Notes: generated from the letters alone by a model not told the origin. Positions 27,303-37,507 are shown, counted from the first letter of the stretch. The stretch is DNA of 54,621 nt from Propionivibrio dicarboxylicus (GCA_945902805.1 CAMDMZ010000030.1:1-54621); one strand, 5' to 3'. A program made the numbers and translations.

Positions 27303-28916
27303 TTGAAGCTACCCGCTCGATACTGGCCGGAAATACTCCCCCCAGAGAAAGCACTTGTCTTCGGGTTGATCGTCGTCTATCTGCTATTTGGTCTCGTCGA
27401 CCATGATCCGTGGCGAATCGACGATGTAGTGAATTTGGCCATCGCCCACAGTATGAATAGTGAGCAATGGCTGATCCCACACCTCGCCGGCGAGCCGTGG
27501 TTGACATCGCCGCCGCTCTACCATTGGCTCGCCGCTCTGCTCGGCAATGGGCTGTCCGCTATCGTGCCATGGCATGCCGGAGCCCGAGTGAGCTCGGCTA
27601 TCGCACTGGGTGGCGGCGTATATGCTCTAGCTATTGCTGCGCGGCATTTGTACGGACCCGACGCGGCGCGTATTGCGCCTTTGCTTGCCGTTAGTACCTT
27701 GGGCTTACTGGTTCCTGCACACGAGGCGCAACCATCCCTCACCAGTTTCCTAGCAATCGCCTGGCAACTCGCTGCACTCGCGCAATGGGAAAGACGTCCT
27801 GTCGCCGCATCGATTGCTCTTGGCCTCGCCTTGGGTATTGGATTTCTCGGCAGTGGGCTCAGTTCCTTGTTGCCCATGTTAGGGCTTCTCGTGGCCGCCG
27901 CCCTACACCCGCGTTGGCGTCGTAGCAATCGCGCGGGCTGGATCATCGCGCTACTGATAGCCACCCCGCTAATCGCAGCGTGGCCACTTGCCTTGGCCAA
28001 TCAAGACGTCTCACTTCTGCAGCGCTGGTGGGACAATGAACTTCTCTCGCTCGGTGGTCATACGGCGATGTCGACCAAGCGACTGGAGCTACTCGCCTGG
28101 GCCGCGTGGCCAGTTATGCCTTTGGGACTATGGCAGCTTTGGTTGGTGCGGAAAAGACTTACTGACGCCAGGAACTTCATCGCGTTCGCCGGCCTCGCCA
28201 TTACATTGATCTTTTTCTTGCGCTCAAGTGAACCGGCGCACGCTCTGCTGCCAATGCTGGCAATGTTGACACTGATTGCCGCTCCCGCTGCAGGACAACT
28301 GCGCCGTGGCGCAGCCAATGCCTTTGACTGGTTCGGTGCCATGAGCTTGACACTCTTCATGGCCCTGATCTGGCTTGGCGGCGTCGCCATATTTACCGGA
28401 CTGCCGGCGCGAGTCGCAAAAAACTTCACCAAACCGGCGCCTGGGTTCGTGCCCGAATGGTCCTGGGTCGCCTTTGCAGCAGCCGTCATCGCTACGTTGA
28501 TCTGGATTCGCTTATTGGTTTCGGCCCCGCGTTCGCCGTGGCGCGCCGCAAGTCGCTGGTCGTTCGGAGTAATTCTGAGCTGGGTGTTGCTTGTCGCACT
28601 ATGGCTGCCATGGATCGATTACGGAAAGACCTACCGTCCCGTCAGCGCCGACTTTCGTCGGGAGCTAGGCAACACGCCGGGTTGTATTGAACGACGCGGA
28701 CTAGACGAGGCACATCGGGCCTCGCTGGACTATTTCGATGGCATTCGTACGCAGCCGATCGGCCCAAAAACGGAAGAACAGAACCGATGCATCTTTCGCA
28801 TCGTGCAGGCGACACCGAAATCGGAACGACACTTGGCTGGATGGACGCTAGTTCTCGACCGGGCGCGCCCCGCCGATCGAAAAGAAACCCTTCGCCTCTA
28901 CCGACGCAACGAGTAG
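27303..28916 (+). CDS. ArnT/PMT-family membrane glycosyltransferase
   Basis: The product has 537 residues with about 11 hydrophobic segments. The start is a TTG (LKLPARYWPE); no ATG is present in this frame before the conserved part. The first periplasmic loop has the acidic DPWRIDD motif, and PPLYHWLAALLG matches the GT83/GT39 family that uses polyprenyl-phosphate sugars. The closest types are the ArnT-like 'glycosyltransferase family 39' proteins of betaproteobacteria. The acceptor is unknown (lipid A or a surface protein). It ends directly against orn, with no gap. Confidence 0.8.
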   Translation: MKLPARYWPEILPPEKALVFGLIVVYLLFGLVDHDPWRIDDVVNLAIAHSMNSEQWLIPHLAGEPWLTSPPLYHWLAALLGNGLSAIVPWHAGARVSSAIALGGGVYALAIAARHLYGPDAARIAPLLAVSTLGLLVPAHEAQPSLTSFLAIAWQLAALAQWERRPVAASIALGLALGIGFLGSGLSSLLPMLGLLVAAALHPRWRRSNRAGWIIALLIATPLIAAWPLALANQDVSLLQRWWDNELLSLGGHTAMSTKRLELLAWAAWPVMPLGLWQLWLVRKRLTDARNFIAFAGLAITLIFFLRSSEPAHALLPMLAMLTLIAAPAAGQLRRGAANAFDWFGAMSLTLFMALIWLGGVAIFTGLPARVAKNFTKPAPGFVPEWSWVAFAAAVIATLIWIRLLVSAPRSPWRAASRWSFGVILSWVLLVALWLPWIDYGKTYRPVSADFRRELGNTPGCIERRGLDEAHRASLDYFDGIRTQPIGPKTEEQNRCIFRIVQATPKSERHLAGWTLVLDRARPADRKETLRLYRRNE

Positions 28917-29462
28917 CTACAGCCGCAAAAAGTTGTCACGGTAAAACTTCAACTCGTTGATCGACTCGTAGATGTCGGCCAATGCTTCGTGCTTGCCTTG
29001 CTTTTTCAGGCCTTTGGCAAGTTCCGGTTTCCATCGTTTGCAGAGTTCCTTGAGCGTGGACACGTCCAGATTCCGGTAGTGAAACCAATCCTCCAGCGCC
29101 GGCATGTAACGCGCCATGAAGCGGCGATCCTGACAAATCGAATTGCCACACATCGGTGAGGCAAGGCGCGGTACATGAAGCTTCAGAAACGCCAGTGCCT
29201 CGGCTTCCACGGCGGCCTCGTCCGTCGTTGCGGCCTTAACCCTGGCCGTCAAGCCGGAACGGCCGTGCGTATTGCGATTCCACTCGTCCATGCCATCGAG
29301 AACGGCGTCCGATTGATGCACTGTCCAGACCGGCCCTTCGGCGACGACATTGAGTTGCGAGTCAGTGACCACCATAGCCAACTCGATGATCCGGTCGCGA
29401 TCCGGATAGAGCCCTGTCATCTCCATATCGAGCCAAACTAGCGCGTTTTGATCCTGCCCCAT
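28917..29462 (-). CDS. orn: Oligoribonuclease
   Basis: The product has 181 residues, starting [18 protein letters not shown]; the frame upstream overlaps the DUF192 gene and is not used. It is a DEDDh 3'-5' exonuclease: the first acidic pair is in WLDMEMTG, and [10 protein letters not shown] and [11 protein letters not shown] carry later motifs. Orn degrades 2-5-nt RNAs, including pGpG from c-di-GMP turnover. An AGGGAT site precedes the start. Confidence 0.97.
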   Translation of the reverse strand: MGQDQNALVWLDMEMTGLYPDRDRIIELAMVVTDSQLNVVAEGPVWTVHQSDAVLDGMDEWNRNTHGRSGLTARVKAATTDEAAVEAEALAFLKLHVPRLASPMCGNSICQDRRFMARYMPALEDWFHYRNLDVSTLKELCKRWKPELAKGLKKQGKHEALADIYESINELKFYRDNFLRL

Positions 29463-29508
29463 ATTGAAATAATCCCTGACAAATTTGTATCTTGCTTTTG
29501 AAGAAAGT

Positions 29509-29955
29509 TCACATCGCCTTGGGTGCGCGATCAATGGCGCCGATTGGCGTTCCGGCCTTGGCGCCCCGGGACTTGAACCAGCCTAGATTCATCTCCAGGG
29601 CATAACGTGCATCCTTCGCCGCGCAATGATTATTTTCGGTCTCCGGTTGCATGTCCTCGATGTTGAGAATTACACCTTTCTCGTCAAGGAAAGCCACGGA
29701 AAGTGGCAGGAACGTATTGCGCATCCACATGCAATGGCGTTCTACCTGCGGAAAAACAAACAACATGCCACGCTGTTGCGGCACCGATTTACGATGCATT
29801 AAGCCTACCACGCGGTGCTCCGGTGTCGCTGCGACCTCCGCCTCGATGCGGTGAAAGCCAACCGTCAACTCCATTATTGGCATGCGCACCTCGGCCCAAG
29901 CCAGCGGCGCCCAAAACAAGAGAGTAAGCAAAGTCCAGAATCTACGTACATTCAT
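29509..29955 (-). CDS. Exported DUF192 protein
   Basis: The product has 148 residues with a signal peptide ending LAWA. The DUF192 core is clear: [23 protein letters not shown], and [17 protein letters not shown], with [11 protein letters not shown] at the end. The function of the family is not established. Its ATG overlaps the stop of the upstream pseudouridine synthase gene (ATGA), so the two are probably co-translated. Confidence 0.92.
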   Translation of the reverse strand: MNVRRFWTLLTLLFWAPLAWAEVRMPIMELTVGFHRIEAEVAATPEHRVVGLMHRKSVPQQRGMLFVFPQVERHCMWMRNTFLPLSVAFLDEKGVILNIEDMQPETENNHCAAKDARYALEMNLGWFKSRGAKAGTPIGAIDRAPKAM

Positions 29956-30512
29956 TTAGATTTCCCCAAAGCAACACTTTCCTCGCGCCAACATCCCGGC
30001 GCCAAATCTGCCAACGTCCAATCACCGACGGCCCAGCGAATCAAGCGTAGCGTCGGGTGCCCGATCTTAGCCGTCATCCGCCTTACTTGGCGGTTCTTGC
30101 CTTCGCGCAACCGAAGTTCCAGCCAACGGGTGGGTATTGCAGCCCGATATCGAATCGGTGGCTGGCGCGGCCAAAGGTGTGGCGGTTCCTCGATGCATCT
30201 GGCTTGACACGGCCGCGTACGAAAATCACCAAGATCCACACCAGCGGCCAGCGTTTCAATAGCCGCCGTTGAGGGACTGCCCTCAACCTGCGCCCAATAA
30301 ACTTTTTCCAGCTTGTGTCGCGGATCGCTAATACGAGCTTGCAAGGCACCATTATCTGTCAGCACCACGAGTCCTTCCGAATCGGCATCCAGACGACCCG
30401 CAGCATACACGCCGGCCAACGGGATGTAATCCTTGAGCGACGCATGACCGTCAGCGGGAGTGAATTGAGTCAACACACCGAAGGGCTTGTTGAAAAGAAT
30501 CAACCGCGACAT
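29952..30512 (-). CDS. rluE: Ribosomal large-subunit pseudouridine synthase, RluE type
   Basis: The product has 186 residues and belongs to the RsuA/RluB/RluE family without an S4 domain, which fits RluE. The catalytic aspartate is in GRLDADSEGLV. Other motifs are FNKPFGVLTQFT and EGKNRQVRRM. E. coli RluE modifies U2457 of 23S rRNA. The gene follows aceK by 7 bases. Confidence 0.9.
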   Translation of the reverse strand: MSRLILFNKPFGVLTQFTPADGHASLKDYIPLAGVYAAGRLDADSEGLVVLTDNGALQARISDPRHKLEKVYWAQVEGSPSTAAIETLAAGVDLGDFRTRPCQARCIEEPPHLWPRQPPIRYRAAIPTRWLELRLREGKNRQVRRMTAKIGHPTLRLIRWAVGDWTLADLAPGCWREESVALGKSK

Positions 30513-30519
30513 TGACCGG

Positions 30520-32301
30520 TCACGTCAGAACGTGATCGTGCGTAAACCTGTTGCAAAACCTTAGCGATTCCGGATAAGGGAAGAAGTCTTTAACCTCGCC
30601 TTTGCGGATTTCTGCCTGCACGTCGTGCCAGAAATTGACGTCAAGCAAATCGGCATGATTTTGCATGAACGCTTTGCGAATCGAGTCCGAAACAAGCAAA
30701 AACGTCGCAAACTCTTCAGGAAAAACGTCGTTCCGCTTCACCGAATACCAGACCTCGCCGGACATTTCGGTCTCGAAATCAGGCGCCGGAGGAATTCGAC
30801 GGAAATTGCAATCGGTCATGTACTCAATTTCATCGTAGTCATAGAACACGACTCTGCCGTACCGTGTGACACCAAAATTCTTCCACAACAGATCGCCAGG
30901 AAAAATATTGGCGATCGTCAATTCACGAATGGCATTACCGTATTCCTGGACCGCATGTTCGACGCGATCCGGCCGGCCATTTCTTTCGGCTTTTTCGAGA
31001 TAGAGATTGAGCGGTTCCATCCGTCGCTCAATGTATAGATGCTTGATGATCAAGTCGTTGCCGTCTTCTTCCAGCAGCGACGGCACCACGTTGTAAAGGG
31101 TCTCGATCAACTCGGGCGAAAAACGATCCTTCGGCAACGCCGCATACGAAAATTCCAGCGTGTCAGCCATGCGCCCGACGCGGTCCACCTGCTTCACCAA
31201 CTGATACTTGCGCCGGACGGTCTCGTGATCCACTTCCTTGGACGAACCGAACACGTCCTTGATGATCTTGAACACGTAGGGATACGACGGCAGCGTGAAA
31301 ACCATCATCACCAGGCCACGAATTCCAGGCGCCTCGACAAATTTGTCTTCTGAATGATGCAGGTGGTAAATCAGATCACGGAAGAACATGGTCTTGCCCT
31401 GCTTACCGAGTCCCAGCATGGTGTAAAGCTCTGAGCGCGGCTTGTTCGGCATGATCGACCGCAGGAACTGAACGTAGGCCGAGGGGACCTCCATCTCGAC
31501 CATGAAATACGCACGTGACAAAGAAAACAGCACGGCGATCAGTGAGGCATCGAGAATGACCGTATCAAGGTACAGCTTGCCAGTCGTGGTATGCAACACC
31601 GGCACCGTGAACGGATATTCAATTGCGCCATTGACCACCGTTCCGATGACGTAGGCCCCCTTATTTCGATAAAACGGGGAATTCAGAACCTGAATCTGGA
31701 AATTCGCCTCACGTGCCGGCATTTCGCCCAGATGTTCCTGGATCGCCAAATAGATCAGTTCAACATCACGATGCAAATCTTCGAATTCGCAGGCCCAGTT
31801 GAAATCAGCGAGCGCCCGGCGCATTGAGGCGCGAAAGCCTGCCGCGTTTGGGTAGTAGCTACGATATGTTGGTGGATCGCATTCAATGTATTCAGTGGAT
31901 GCTGCCGGACGCACAAAGATGAATTCGTTGTGAAAGTAGGTCCGGTGCATGATGTGGCAAAAGATCGAATTGAAGAACGTCTCAGCTAACTCCGGCTGCT
32001 TGTGATCAGACAGCAATCCAATGTAGTGAAGCTTGGCACGCTGCCAGATCACATCGTCAAAGCGCTCGGCATGAAAGCCTTCACGTAGCGTTTCCAGCGT
32101 TTCCTGGACTCGATCGTCGTAGAACTGAATACGATCGCGCATCGCCTTCTGCCCCTCGAGCCATTCGGCCCGTTCGAAACGTTGCTTGGCACTTGCCGTG
32201 CATTCACGGAACAGTCGATAGTGCTTGTCAAAGCCCCCCATGATGGTGTCGGCAATATGCCGGGATAAATCATCTGTCGATAAGGATAGCGATAGGCTCA
32301 T
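30520..32301 (-). CDS. aceK: Isocitrate dehydrogenase kinase/phosphatase
   Basis: The product has 593 residues, close to the usual 570-600. The start at 32301 gives MSLSLSLSTDDLSRHIADTI, which leads into the conserved ADTIMGGFDKHYRLF region; the longer frame upstream crosses the icd promoter region. AceK phosphorylates Icd and so directs isocitrate to the glyoxylate bypass. The kinase-like core includes DLLWKNFGVTRYGRVVFYDYDEIEYM. No good Shine-Dalgarno lies before the start; instead a variant of the dispersed element ends 6 bases upstream. It is divergent from its substrate gene icd. Confidence 0.95.
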   Translation of the reverse strand: MSLSLSLSTDDLSRHIADTIMGGFDKHYRLFRECTASAKQRFERAEWLEGQKAMRDRIQFYDDRVQETLETLREGFHAERFDDVIWQRAKLHYIGLLSDHKQPELAETFFNSIFCHIMHRTYFHNEFIFVRPAASTEYIECDPPTYRSYYPNAAGFRASMRRALADFNWACEFEDLHRDVELIYLAIQEHLGEMPAREANFQIQVLNSPFYRNKGAYVIGTVVNGAIEYPFTVPVLHTTTGKLYLDTVILDASLIAVLFSLSRAYFMVEMEVPSAYVQFLRSIMPNKPRSELYTMLGLGKQGKTMFFRDLIYHLHHSEDKFVEAPGIRGLVMMVFTLPSYPYVFKIIKDVFGSSKEVDHETVRRKYQLVKQVDRVGRMADTLEFSYAALPKDRFSPELIETLYNVVPSLLEEDGNDLIIKHLYIERRMEPLNLYLEKAERNGRPDRVEHAVQEYGNAIRELTIANIFPGDLLWKNFGVTRYGRVVFYDYDEIEYMTDCNFRRIPPAPDFETEMSGEVWYSVKRNDVFPEEFATFLLVSDSIRKAFMQNHADLLDVNFWHDVQAEIRKGEVKDFFPYPESLRFCNRFTHDHVLT

Positions 32302-32307
32302 GGGGCA

Positions 32308-32332
32308 ACAAAGTCGGTGGTGGCGAGACGGC
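32308..32332 (-). repeat. Dispersed 25-bp element, three mismatches, before aceK
   Basis: Twenty-two of 25 bases match the perfect copies. It occupies the place where the aceK ribosome binding site would be expected, between the icd/aceK promoter region and the aceK start. Confidence 0.55.
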
Positions 32333-32422
32333 GCAAATTCTAGCAGTGCAGGTCCGGGCAAACGGTGCCACAATTGTGCACTCCACCCAATAGATCTGAC
32401 GAAAGCCTTAATTGCGGGGTTT

Positions 32423-32452
32423 TTGATCCATAAGGATATCTTGGGTGATAAT
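32423..32452 (+). promoter_or_regulatory. Putative promoter of icd
   Basis: TTGATC (32423-32428) and GATAAT (32447-32452) are separated by 18 bases, about 60 bases before the icd start. TGATAATAAA also gives an AT-rich melting region. Confidence 0.4.
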
Positions 32453-32511
32453 AAATTCCGTCTCAAAAATCCACTTCCCCGGTCCGACCAACAACATAAA
32501 ATGGAGCAGGC

Positions 32512-33756
32512 ATGAACACGTCACTGATCAAGGTTCCCGCACAAGGCCAGAAAATCATTCCTGGCAAGGCTGTCCCCGATAATCCCATTATTCCCTTCAT
32601 TGAAGGCGATGGTATTGGCGTCGACATTACCCCGGTAATGCAGAAAGTCGTCGATGCCGCTGTTGCAAAAGCTTACGGCGGTAAGCGAAAAATCTCCTGG
32701 ATGGAAGTCTATGCCGGCGAAAAATCGACCCGGCTCTATGGTCCGGACGTCTGGCTGCCGCAAGAAACCATCGATGCCTGCAAGGAATATTCCGTCTCGA
32801 TCAAAGGCCCGCTGACAACTCCGGTTGGTGGCGGCATCCGCTCGCTGAACGTTGCCCTGCGTCAGGAAATGGACCTCTACCAGTGCGTGCGCCCGGTACG
32901 CTACTTCAAGGGCATTCCCTCACCGCTCAAGGATCCGACCAAGACCGATATGGTCATCTTCCGTGAGAACACCGAAGACATCTACGCCGGCATCGAGTGG
33001 GCGGCTGAGTCTCCCCAGGCACAAAAGGTCATCAAGTTCCTGCAAGAAGAAATGGGCGTCAAGAAAATCCGCTTCCCGAACACATCCGGCATCGGCATTA
33101 AACCAGTGTCGCGAGAAGGCACAAACCGCCTGACTCGCGCGGCCATCAAGTACGCCATCGACAACGACCGCAAGAGCGTCACGATCGTACACAAAGGCAA
33201 CATTATGAAGTTCACCGAAGGTGCCTTCCGTGACTGGAGCTACGACGTGGCGCAACGAGAATTTGGCGCCCAACCGATAGACGGCGGCCCGTGGTGTTCG
33301 TTCAAGAATCCCAAGACTGGTCGCGAAATTATTATCAAGGACGCCATCGCTGACGCCTTCCTCCAGCAAATCCTGCTGCGTCCGGCCGAGTACGATGTGA
33401 TTGCCTGTTGCAACCTGAATGGCGACTACATTTCCGACGCGCTGGCGGCACAAGTGGGCGGTATTGGTATTGCCCCGGGGGCCAACATTTCCGACGACTA
33501 CGCCGTCTTTGAAGCCACTCACGGCACGGCGCCGAAGTACGCTGGCAAAGACTACGTAAACCCCGGTTCGCTGATTCTTTCGGCAGAAATGATGCTGCGT
33601 CACATGGGTTGGCTGGAAGCCGCCGACCTGATTGTCAATTCGATGGAAGCTGCAATCGGCGACAAAGTAGTGACCTACGACTTCGCGCGCCTGACGGAAG
33701 GTGCCACGGAAGTGAAATGCTCGGCTTTTGGTCAGGCCATGATCGACCGTATGTAA
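32512..33756 (+). CDS. icd: NADP-dependent isocitrate dehydrogenase
   Basis: The product has 414 residues, the size of E. coli Icd (416). The isopropylmalate/isocitrate signature is [19 protein letters not shown]. The AceK target serine is conserved as Ser111 in [10 protein letters not shown], consistent with the divergent aceK. GGAG lies 9 bases before the ATG. It catalyses oxidative decarboxylation of isocitrate in the TCA cycle. A strong terminator follows. Confidence 0.97.
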   Translation: MNTSLIKVPAQGQKIIPGKAVPDNPIIPFIEGDGIGVDITPVMQKVVDAAVAKAYGGKRKISWMEVYAGEKSTRLYGPDVWLPQETIDACKEYSVSIKGPLTTPVGGGIRSLNVALRQEMDLYQCVRPVRYFKGIPSPLKDPTKTDMVIFRENTEDIYAGIEWAAESPQAQKVIKFLQEEMGVKKIRFPNTSGIGIKPVSREGTNRLTRAAIKYAIDNDRKSVTIVHKGNIMKFTEGAFRDWSYDVAQREFGAQPIDGGPWCSFKNPKTGREIIIKDAIADAFLQQILLRPAEYDVIACCNLNGDYISDALAAQVGGIGIAPGANISDDYAVFEATHGTAPKYAGKDYVNPGSLILSAEMMLRHMGWLEAADLIVNSMEAAIGDKVVTYDFARLTEGATEVKCSAFGQAMIDRM

Positions 33757-33783
33757 GCAGCCATCAGCAAAAGCAGTACGAAA

Positions 33784-33820
33784 AAAAGCCCGTCCGGGAA
33801 ACTGGACGGGCTTTTAATTT
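33784..33820. terminator. Bidirectional terminator between icd and the cold-shock gene
   Basis: A 12-bp perfect stem (AAAAGCCCGTCC and its complement, 33784-33795 with 33804-33815) encloses an 8-base loop. A-rich sequence lies on the left and a T-run on the right, so it can serve both convergent genes. Confidence 0.9.
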
Positions 33821-33868
33821 TTGCTTACCAGCGGCAATGCTCCGCGCTGGTAACACGATGTGCGGTAA

Positions 33869-34072
33869 TCAGGGCTTCTGAATGTTCGACGCCTGCTTGC
33901 CTTTGGGGCCCTGCACCACGTCGAAGGAAACCTTTTCTCCTTCTTTCAGTGACTTGAACCCAGCCATGTTGATGGCGGAAAAATGCGCGAAAAGATCTTC
34001 GCTGCCGTCATCGGGAGTGATGAAGCCAAAGCCCTTCGCATCGTTGAACCACTTAACAGTACCCAGTGCCAT
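33869..34072 (-). CDS. Cold-shock domain protein
   Basis: The product has 67 residues and is a single cold-shock domain. RNP1 is KGFGFI and RNP2 is LFAHFS; it starts [16 protein letters not shown]. Such proteins bind single-stranded RNA and act as chaperones. GAGGAAA lies 9 bases before the ATG. A long 5' leader (about 125 bases from the proposed promoter) is typical of cold-shock genes, whose leaders often sense temperature. Confidence 0.95.
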   Translation of the reverse strand: MALGTVKWFNDAKGFGFITPDDGSEDLFAHFSAINMAGFKSLKEGEKVSFDVVQGPKGKQASNIQKP

Positions 34073-34204
34073 AAAAACTTTTCCTCAAATAAAACGAATA
34101 AACCGACAGTCAGCTGACGCGGATGCGAGCAACCCAAACCGACGGGGCATGTTTGCGCATCGAGTTCCAAGTTGCAGAACAAACATGAATCAAACACTCT
34201 TTGC

Positions 34205-34233
34205 CTTTTACGCACTTTCGAGAAATACGTCAA
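34205..34233 (-). promoter_or_regulatory. Putative promoter of the cold-shock gene
   Basis: On the minus strand TTGACG (34233-34228) and TAAAAG (34210-34205) are spaced by exactly 17 bases. Transcription would start near 34198 and leave a leader of about 125 bases. Confidence 0.6.
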
Positions 34234-34357
34234 CTAATTTCGTTGCTGTATTGCAACAAGAAAAACGGTCCCCATTTCGATAAGCGGGGCTGGATGCGGT
34301 CTATTCCCCTCTTGGCGACGCAGTTGAACGGGGCACGATTCGCATTACAATCAATTC

Positions 34358-34678
34358 ATGGTCACACGCAAGCAAACTGAACGCGACGGTGATGCGGCGC
34401 TGCTTCCCGACAAGAGCCGGGTTAAGCCGCCACCCATGTTTAAGGTGTTGCTGCTGAATGACGATTTCACACCAATGGACTTCGTCATTGTGGTGCTGGA
34501 AAAGTTTTTTGGACTTGCCCGCGAGCAGGCCACAACGGTAATGCTGAAAGTGCATCGCGAAGGAAAGGGAGTCTGCGGCGTGTATCCACGTGACCTCGCA
34601 GCCACCAAGATTGAGCAAGTGAGTGAATTTGCACGGCGCTACCAGCACCCGCTGGCCTGCGTGATGGAGGAAAACTGA
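34358..34678 (+). CDS. clpS: ClpS adaptor of the ClpAP protease
   Basis: The product has 106 residues. ClpS hands N-degron substrates to ClpA. The conserved [14 protein letters not shown] and [12 protein letters not shown] segments form the N-end-rule binding pocket and the ClpA contact. The stop overlaps the clpA start (TGATG). Confidence 0.97.
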   Translation: MVTRKQTERDGDAALLPDKSRVKPPPMFKVLLLNDDFTPMDFVIVVLEKFFGLAREQATTVMLKVHREGKGVCGVYPRDLAATKIEQVSEFARRYQHPLACVMEEN

Positions 34679-36954
34679 TGATCGCCCAGGAACTCGAAGT
34701 AAGTTTGCACATGGCCTTTGTTGAAGCGCGACAGAAGCGCCACGAATTCATTACCGTGGAGCATTTGTTGCTGACTCTGCTCGACAATCCCAGCGCTGCC
34801 GAAGTCCTGCGCGCCTGCGCCGCCGATCTTGAGACCTTACGCCGCGAGTTGGTTAACTTTATTAACGAACACACCCCGACCATCGGCGGTACCGACGAAA
34901 TCGATACCCAACCCACGCTAGGATTCCAGCGCGTGATCCAGCGGGCCATTCTGCATGTGCAGTCTTCCGGAAAGAAAGAAGTCACCGGTGCCAACGTCCT
35001 GGTGGCAATCTTCGGCGAAAAGGATTCCCACGCCGTGTTTTTCCTGCAACGACAGAATGTCTCGCGACTGGACGTGGTGAATTTTATTTCCCATGGAATA
35101 ACCAAGACTGCGACACCGGCCGGCAAGGAAGAACACCCCGAAGCGGAAACCGAGCAGCAAGAGAAAGGTGGCGCGTTAGAGAACTTCACCCAGAATCTCA
35201 ATCAAATGGCGCTCACTGGCAAGATTGACCCCCTGATCGGACGCGAGAAAGAACTCGAACGCGTCATCCAGACCCTATGTCGTCGTCGCAAAAATAATCC
35301 GTTGCTGGTCGGTGAAGCCGGCGTCGGCAAGACAGCGATTGCGGAAGGTCTCGCACGCCGCATTATTGAAGGCCGTGTGCCGGAGATCCTGGCCGAAGCC
35401 ACCGTGTATTCATTGGACATGGGCTCGCTCTTGGCCGGCACAAAATATCGCGGCGATTTTGAACAACGCCTCAAGGGCGTGCTCAAACAGCTTGCCGACA
35501 ACCCCAACGCCATTTTGTTCATCGACGAAATCCATACCCTGATCGGTGCTGGCGCCGCGTCTGGCGGCACACTGGATGCCTCGAATCTACTTAAACCAGC
35601 ACTCTCAACTGGCGCACTCAAGTGCATTGGTGCAACCACCTATAACGAGTACCGCGGAGTTTTTGAGAAGGACCATGCTCTCTCCCGACGTTTCCAAAAA
35701 GTCGACGTTGAAGAGCCTTCGGTGGATGAAACCGTTTCCATTCTGCGCGGTCTCAAGTCGCGCTTTGAGGAGCACCACGGCGTCAAATATTCGGCCGCCG
35801 CGATATCCAGTGCAGCGGAACTTTCCTTTAAATACATAAACGACCGCCACCTGCCCGACAAAGCAATTGACGTCATCGACGAAGCCGGCGCTGCGCAACG
35901 CATCCTGCCCAAATCGAAACAAAAGAAGACCATTGGCAAACCCGAGATCGAGGATATCGTCGCCAAGATTGCCCGCATTCCACCGCAGCATGTATCCGCC
36001 GACGACCGCTCCGCACTCAAAAACCTGGACCGCGATCTGAAGAACATGGTTTTCGGCCAAGATGCGGCGATCGAAGCGCTGACCAAGGCGATCAAGATGT
36101 CACGCTCCGGCCTCGGCGCACCGCAGAAACCGATTGGCAACTTCCTATTCTCTGGCCCGACCGGTGTCGGCAAAACTGAAGTCGCGCGCCAACTTGCCTA
36201 TTGCATGGGCATTGAGTTGATCCGCTTCGATATGTCCGAGTACATGGAGCGTCACGCCGTCAGCCGCCTGATCGGCGCGCCGCCGGGGTACGTCGGATTT
36301 GATCAGGGCGGCCTACTCACCGAAGCCGTGACCAAGAAACCACATGCGGTGCTGCTGCTTGATGAAATTGAAAAAGCTCATCCCGACGTCTTCAATATCC
36401 TGCTGCAGGTCATGGACCACGGTACATTGACCGACAACAACGGGCGCAAGGCCGATTTCCGGAACGTAGTGATCGTAATGACCACTAACGCCGGCGCCGA
36501 AGCCTTGCAAAAGACCAGCATCGGCTTTACCGCTAACAAAGGCCAGGGCGACGAAATGGCCGATATCAAGCGCATGTTCACGCCCGAGTTTCGTAACCGG
36601 CTCGACGCCATTGTGTCGTTCAAGGCGCTGGATGCCAAAATCATTCTGCGCGTGGTGGACAAATTCCTCATGCAACTCGAAGGTCAGTTGCACGAGAAAA
36701 AAGTCGAGGCCATCTTCACTGATGCGCTGCGGGCCTGGCTGGCCGAAAAGGGCTTCGATCCGCAGATGGGTGCTCGCCCCATGTCGCGCCTGATCCAGGA
36801 CACCATTCGCTCGGCTCTAGCCGATGAATTGCTGTTCGGCCGCCTCATCCAGGGCGGCCGCATCACCATCGACCTGGACGAAGCGGAAAAAGTCACGCTG
36901 ATCTTCCCTGAGGAGAAAGCCGTGGCACCGGCTGCGACCAGCATTCAACCCTGA
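34678..36954 (+). CDS. clpA: ATP-dependent Clp protease ATP-binding subunit ClpA
   Basis: The product has 758 residues, the length of E. coli ClpA. The N-domain (residues 1-140) begins [14 protein letters not shown]. Two AAA+ modules follow, with Walker A motifs GEAGVGKTAIAEG and GPTGVGKTEVARQ and Walker B motifs ILFIDEIHTL and VLLLDEIEKAH. It unfolds substrates for ClpP, which is not in this window. It is co-translated with clpS. Confidence 0.98.
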   Translation: MIAQELEVSLHMAFVEARQKRHEFITVEHLLLTLLDNPSAAEVLRACAADLETLRRELVNFINEHTPTIGGTDEIDTQPTLGFQRVIQRAILHVQSSGKKEVTGANVLVAIFGEKDSHAVFFLQRQNVSRLDVVNFISHGITKTATPAGKEEHPEAETEQQEKGGALENFTQNLNQMALTGKIDPLIGREKELERVIQTLCRRRKNNPLLVGEAGVGKTAIAEGLARRIIEGRVPEILAEATVYSLDMGSLLAGTKYRGDFEQRLKGVLKQLADNPNAILFIDEIHTLIGAGAASGGTLDASNLLKPALSTGALKCIGATTYNEYRGVFEKDHALSRRFQKVDVEEPSVDETVSILRGLKSRFEEHHGVKYSAAAISSAAELSFKYINDRHLPDKAIDVIDEAGAAQRILPKSKQKKTIGKPEIEDIVAKIARIPPQHVSADDRSALKNLDRDLKNMVFGQDAAIEALTKAIKMSRSGLGAPQKPIGNFLFSGPTGVGKTEVARQLAYCMGIELIRFDMSEYMERHAVSRLIGAPPGYVGFDQGGLLTEAVTKKPHAVLLLDEIEKAHPDVFNILLQVMDHGTLTDNNGRKADFRNVVIVMTTNAGAEALQKTSIGFTANKGQGDEMADIKRMFTPEFRNRLDAIVSFKALDAKIILRVVDKFLMQLEGQLHEKKVEAIFTDALRAWLAEKGFDPQMGARPMSRLIQDTIRSALADELLFGRLIQGGRITIDLDEAEKVTLIFPEEKAVAPAATSIQP

Positions 36955-36973
36955 TCCGTTCTGCCCCCTCATC

Positions 36974-36998
36974 ACGCGCCGCTACGGTGGCGCGTTTT
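36974..36998 (+). terminator. Hairpin with a short T-run after clpA
   Basis: ACGCGCC and GGCGCGT pair over 7 positions with an 8-base loop, followed by TTT. It lies only 16 bases before the rraA start, so it would separate clpA from rraA transcription unless read through. Confidence 0.6.
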
Positions 36999-37014
36999 CT
37001 ATTGGAGAACACAA

Positions 37015-37506
37015 ATGGAACTACTCACCACCGACATCTGCGACGCCCATGAAGACAAAGTACGAGTTGTCGAGCCGATGTTCGTCAGCTACGGTGGCAA
37101 GCAGGCCTTTCATGGCCGCATCGCCACACTCAAGCTGTTTGAAGATAACTCACTGGTGCGCAAAGCCGTCGAATCCCCTGGGGCCGGTCGTGTTCTGGTG
37201 ATCGATGGCGGCGGCAGCTTGCGGCGGGCACTGGTCGGCGACCAGCTTGCCGCGCTCGCCATGAAGAATGACTGGGCCGGTATTGTCGTCTATGGTTGCA
37301 TTCGCGATTCTCGGGCGATAGGCGACATGGATATCGGCGTCTTCGCGCTTGATACCCACCCTATGAAAACGGTGAAGAAAAATGTCGGTGAAGCGGATAT
37401 TCCAGTCAGCTTTGGTGGCGTCAGCTTTGTTTCCGACGAATGGCTGTATGCCGACGAAGACGGCCTTGTCGTCTCAAGCACAGAATTGACGCTCGATAAG
37501 TCATAG
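37015..37506 (+). CDS. rraA: RraA-family protein (ribonuclease E activity regulator type)
   Basis: The product has 163 residues, the length of E. coli RraA (161). Conserved segments are TTDICDAHEDKVRVVEP, VIDGGGSLRRALVGDQLA and GCIRDSR. Related proteins inhibit RNase E or act as 4-hydroxy-4-methyl-2-oxoglutarate aldolases; the Arg/Asp pair of the aldolase site (GCIRDSRAIGDMD) is present, so the activity cannot be decided here. A TTGGAGAAC ribosome binding site precedes the ATG, directly after a terminator-like hairpin. Confidence 0.9.
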   Translation: MELLTTDICDAHEDKVRVVEPMFVSYGGKQAFHGRIATLKLFEDNSLVRKAVESPGAGRVLVIDGGGSLRRALVGDQLAALAMKNDWAGIVVYGCIRDSRAIGDMDIGVFALDTHPMKTVKKNVGEADIPVSFGGVSFVSDEWLYADEDGLVVSSTELTLDKS

Positions 37507-37507
37507 G

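Noticed and set aside
28633-28657. Another partial match to the dispersed 25-bp element inside the glycosyltransferase gene
   Set aside because: Five mismatches are spread over the whole length, including the T-run, and no long exact core remains, so chance is likely.
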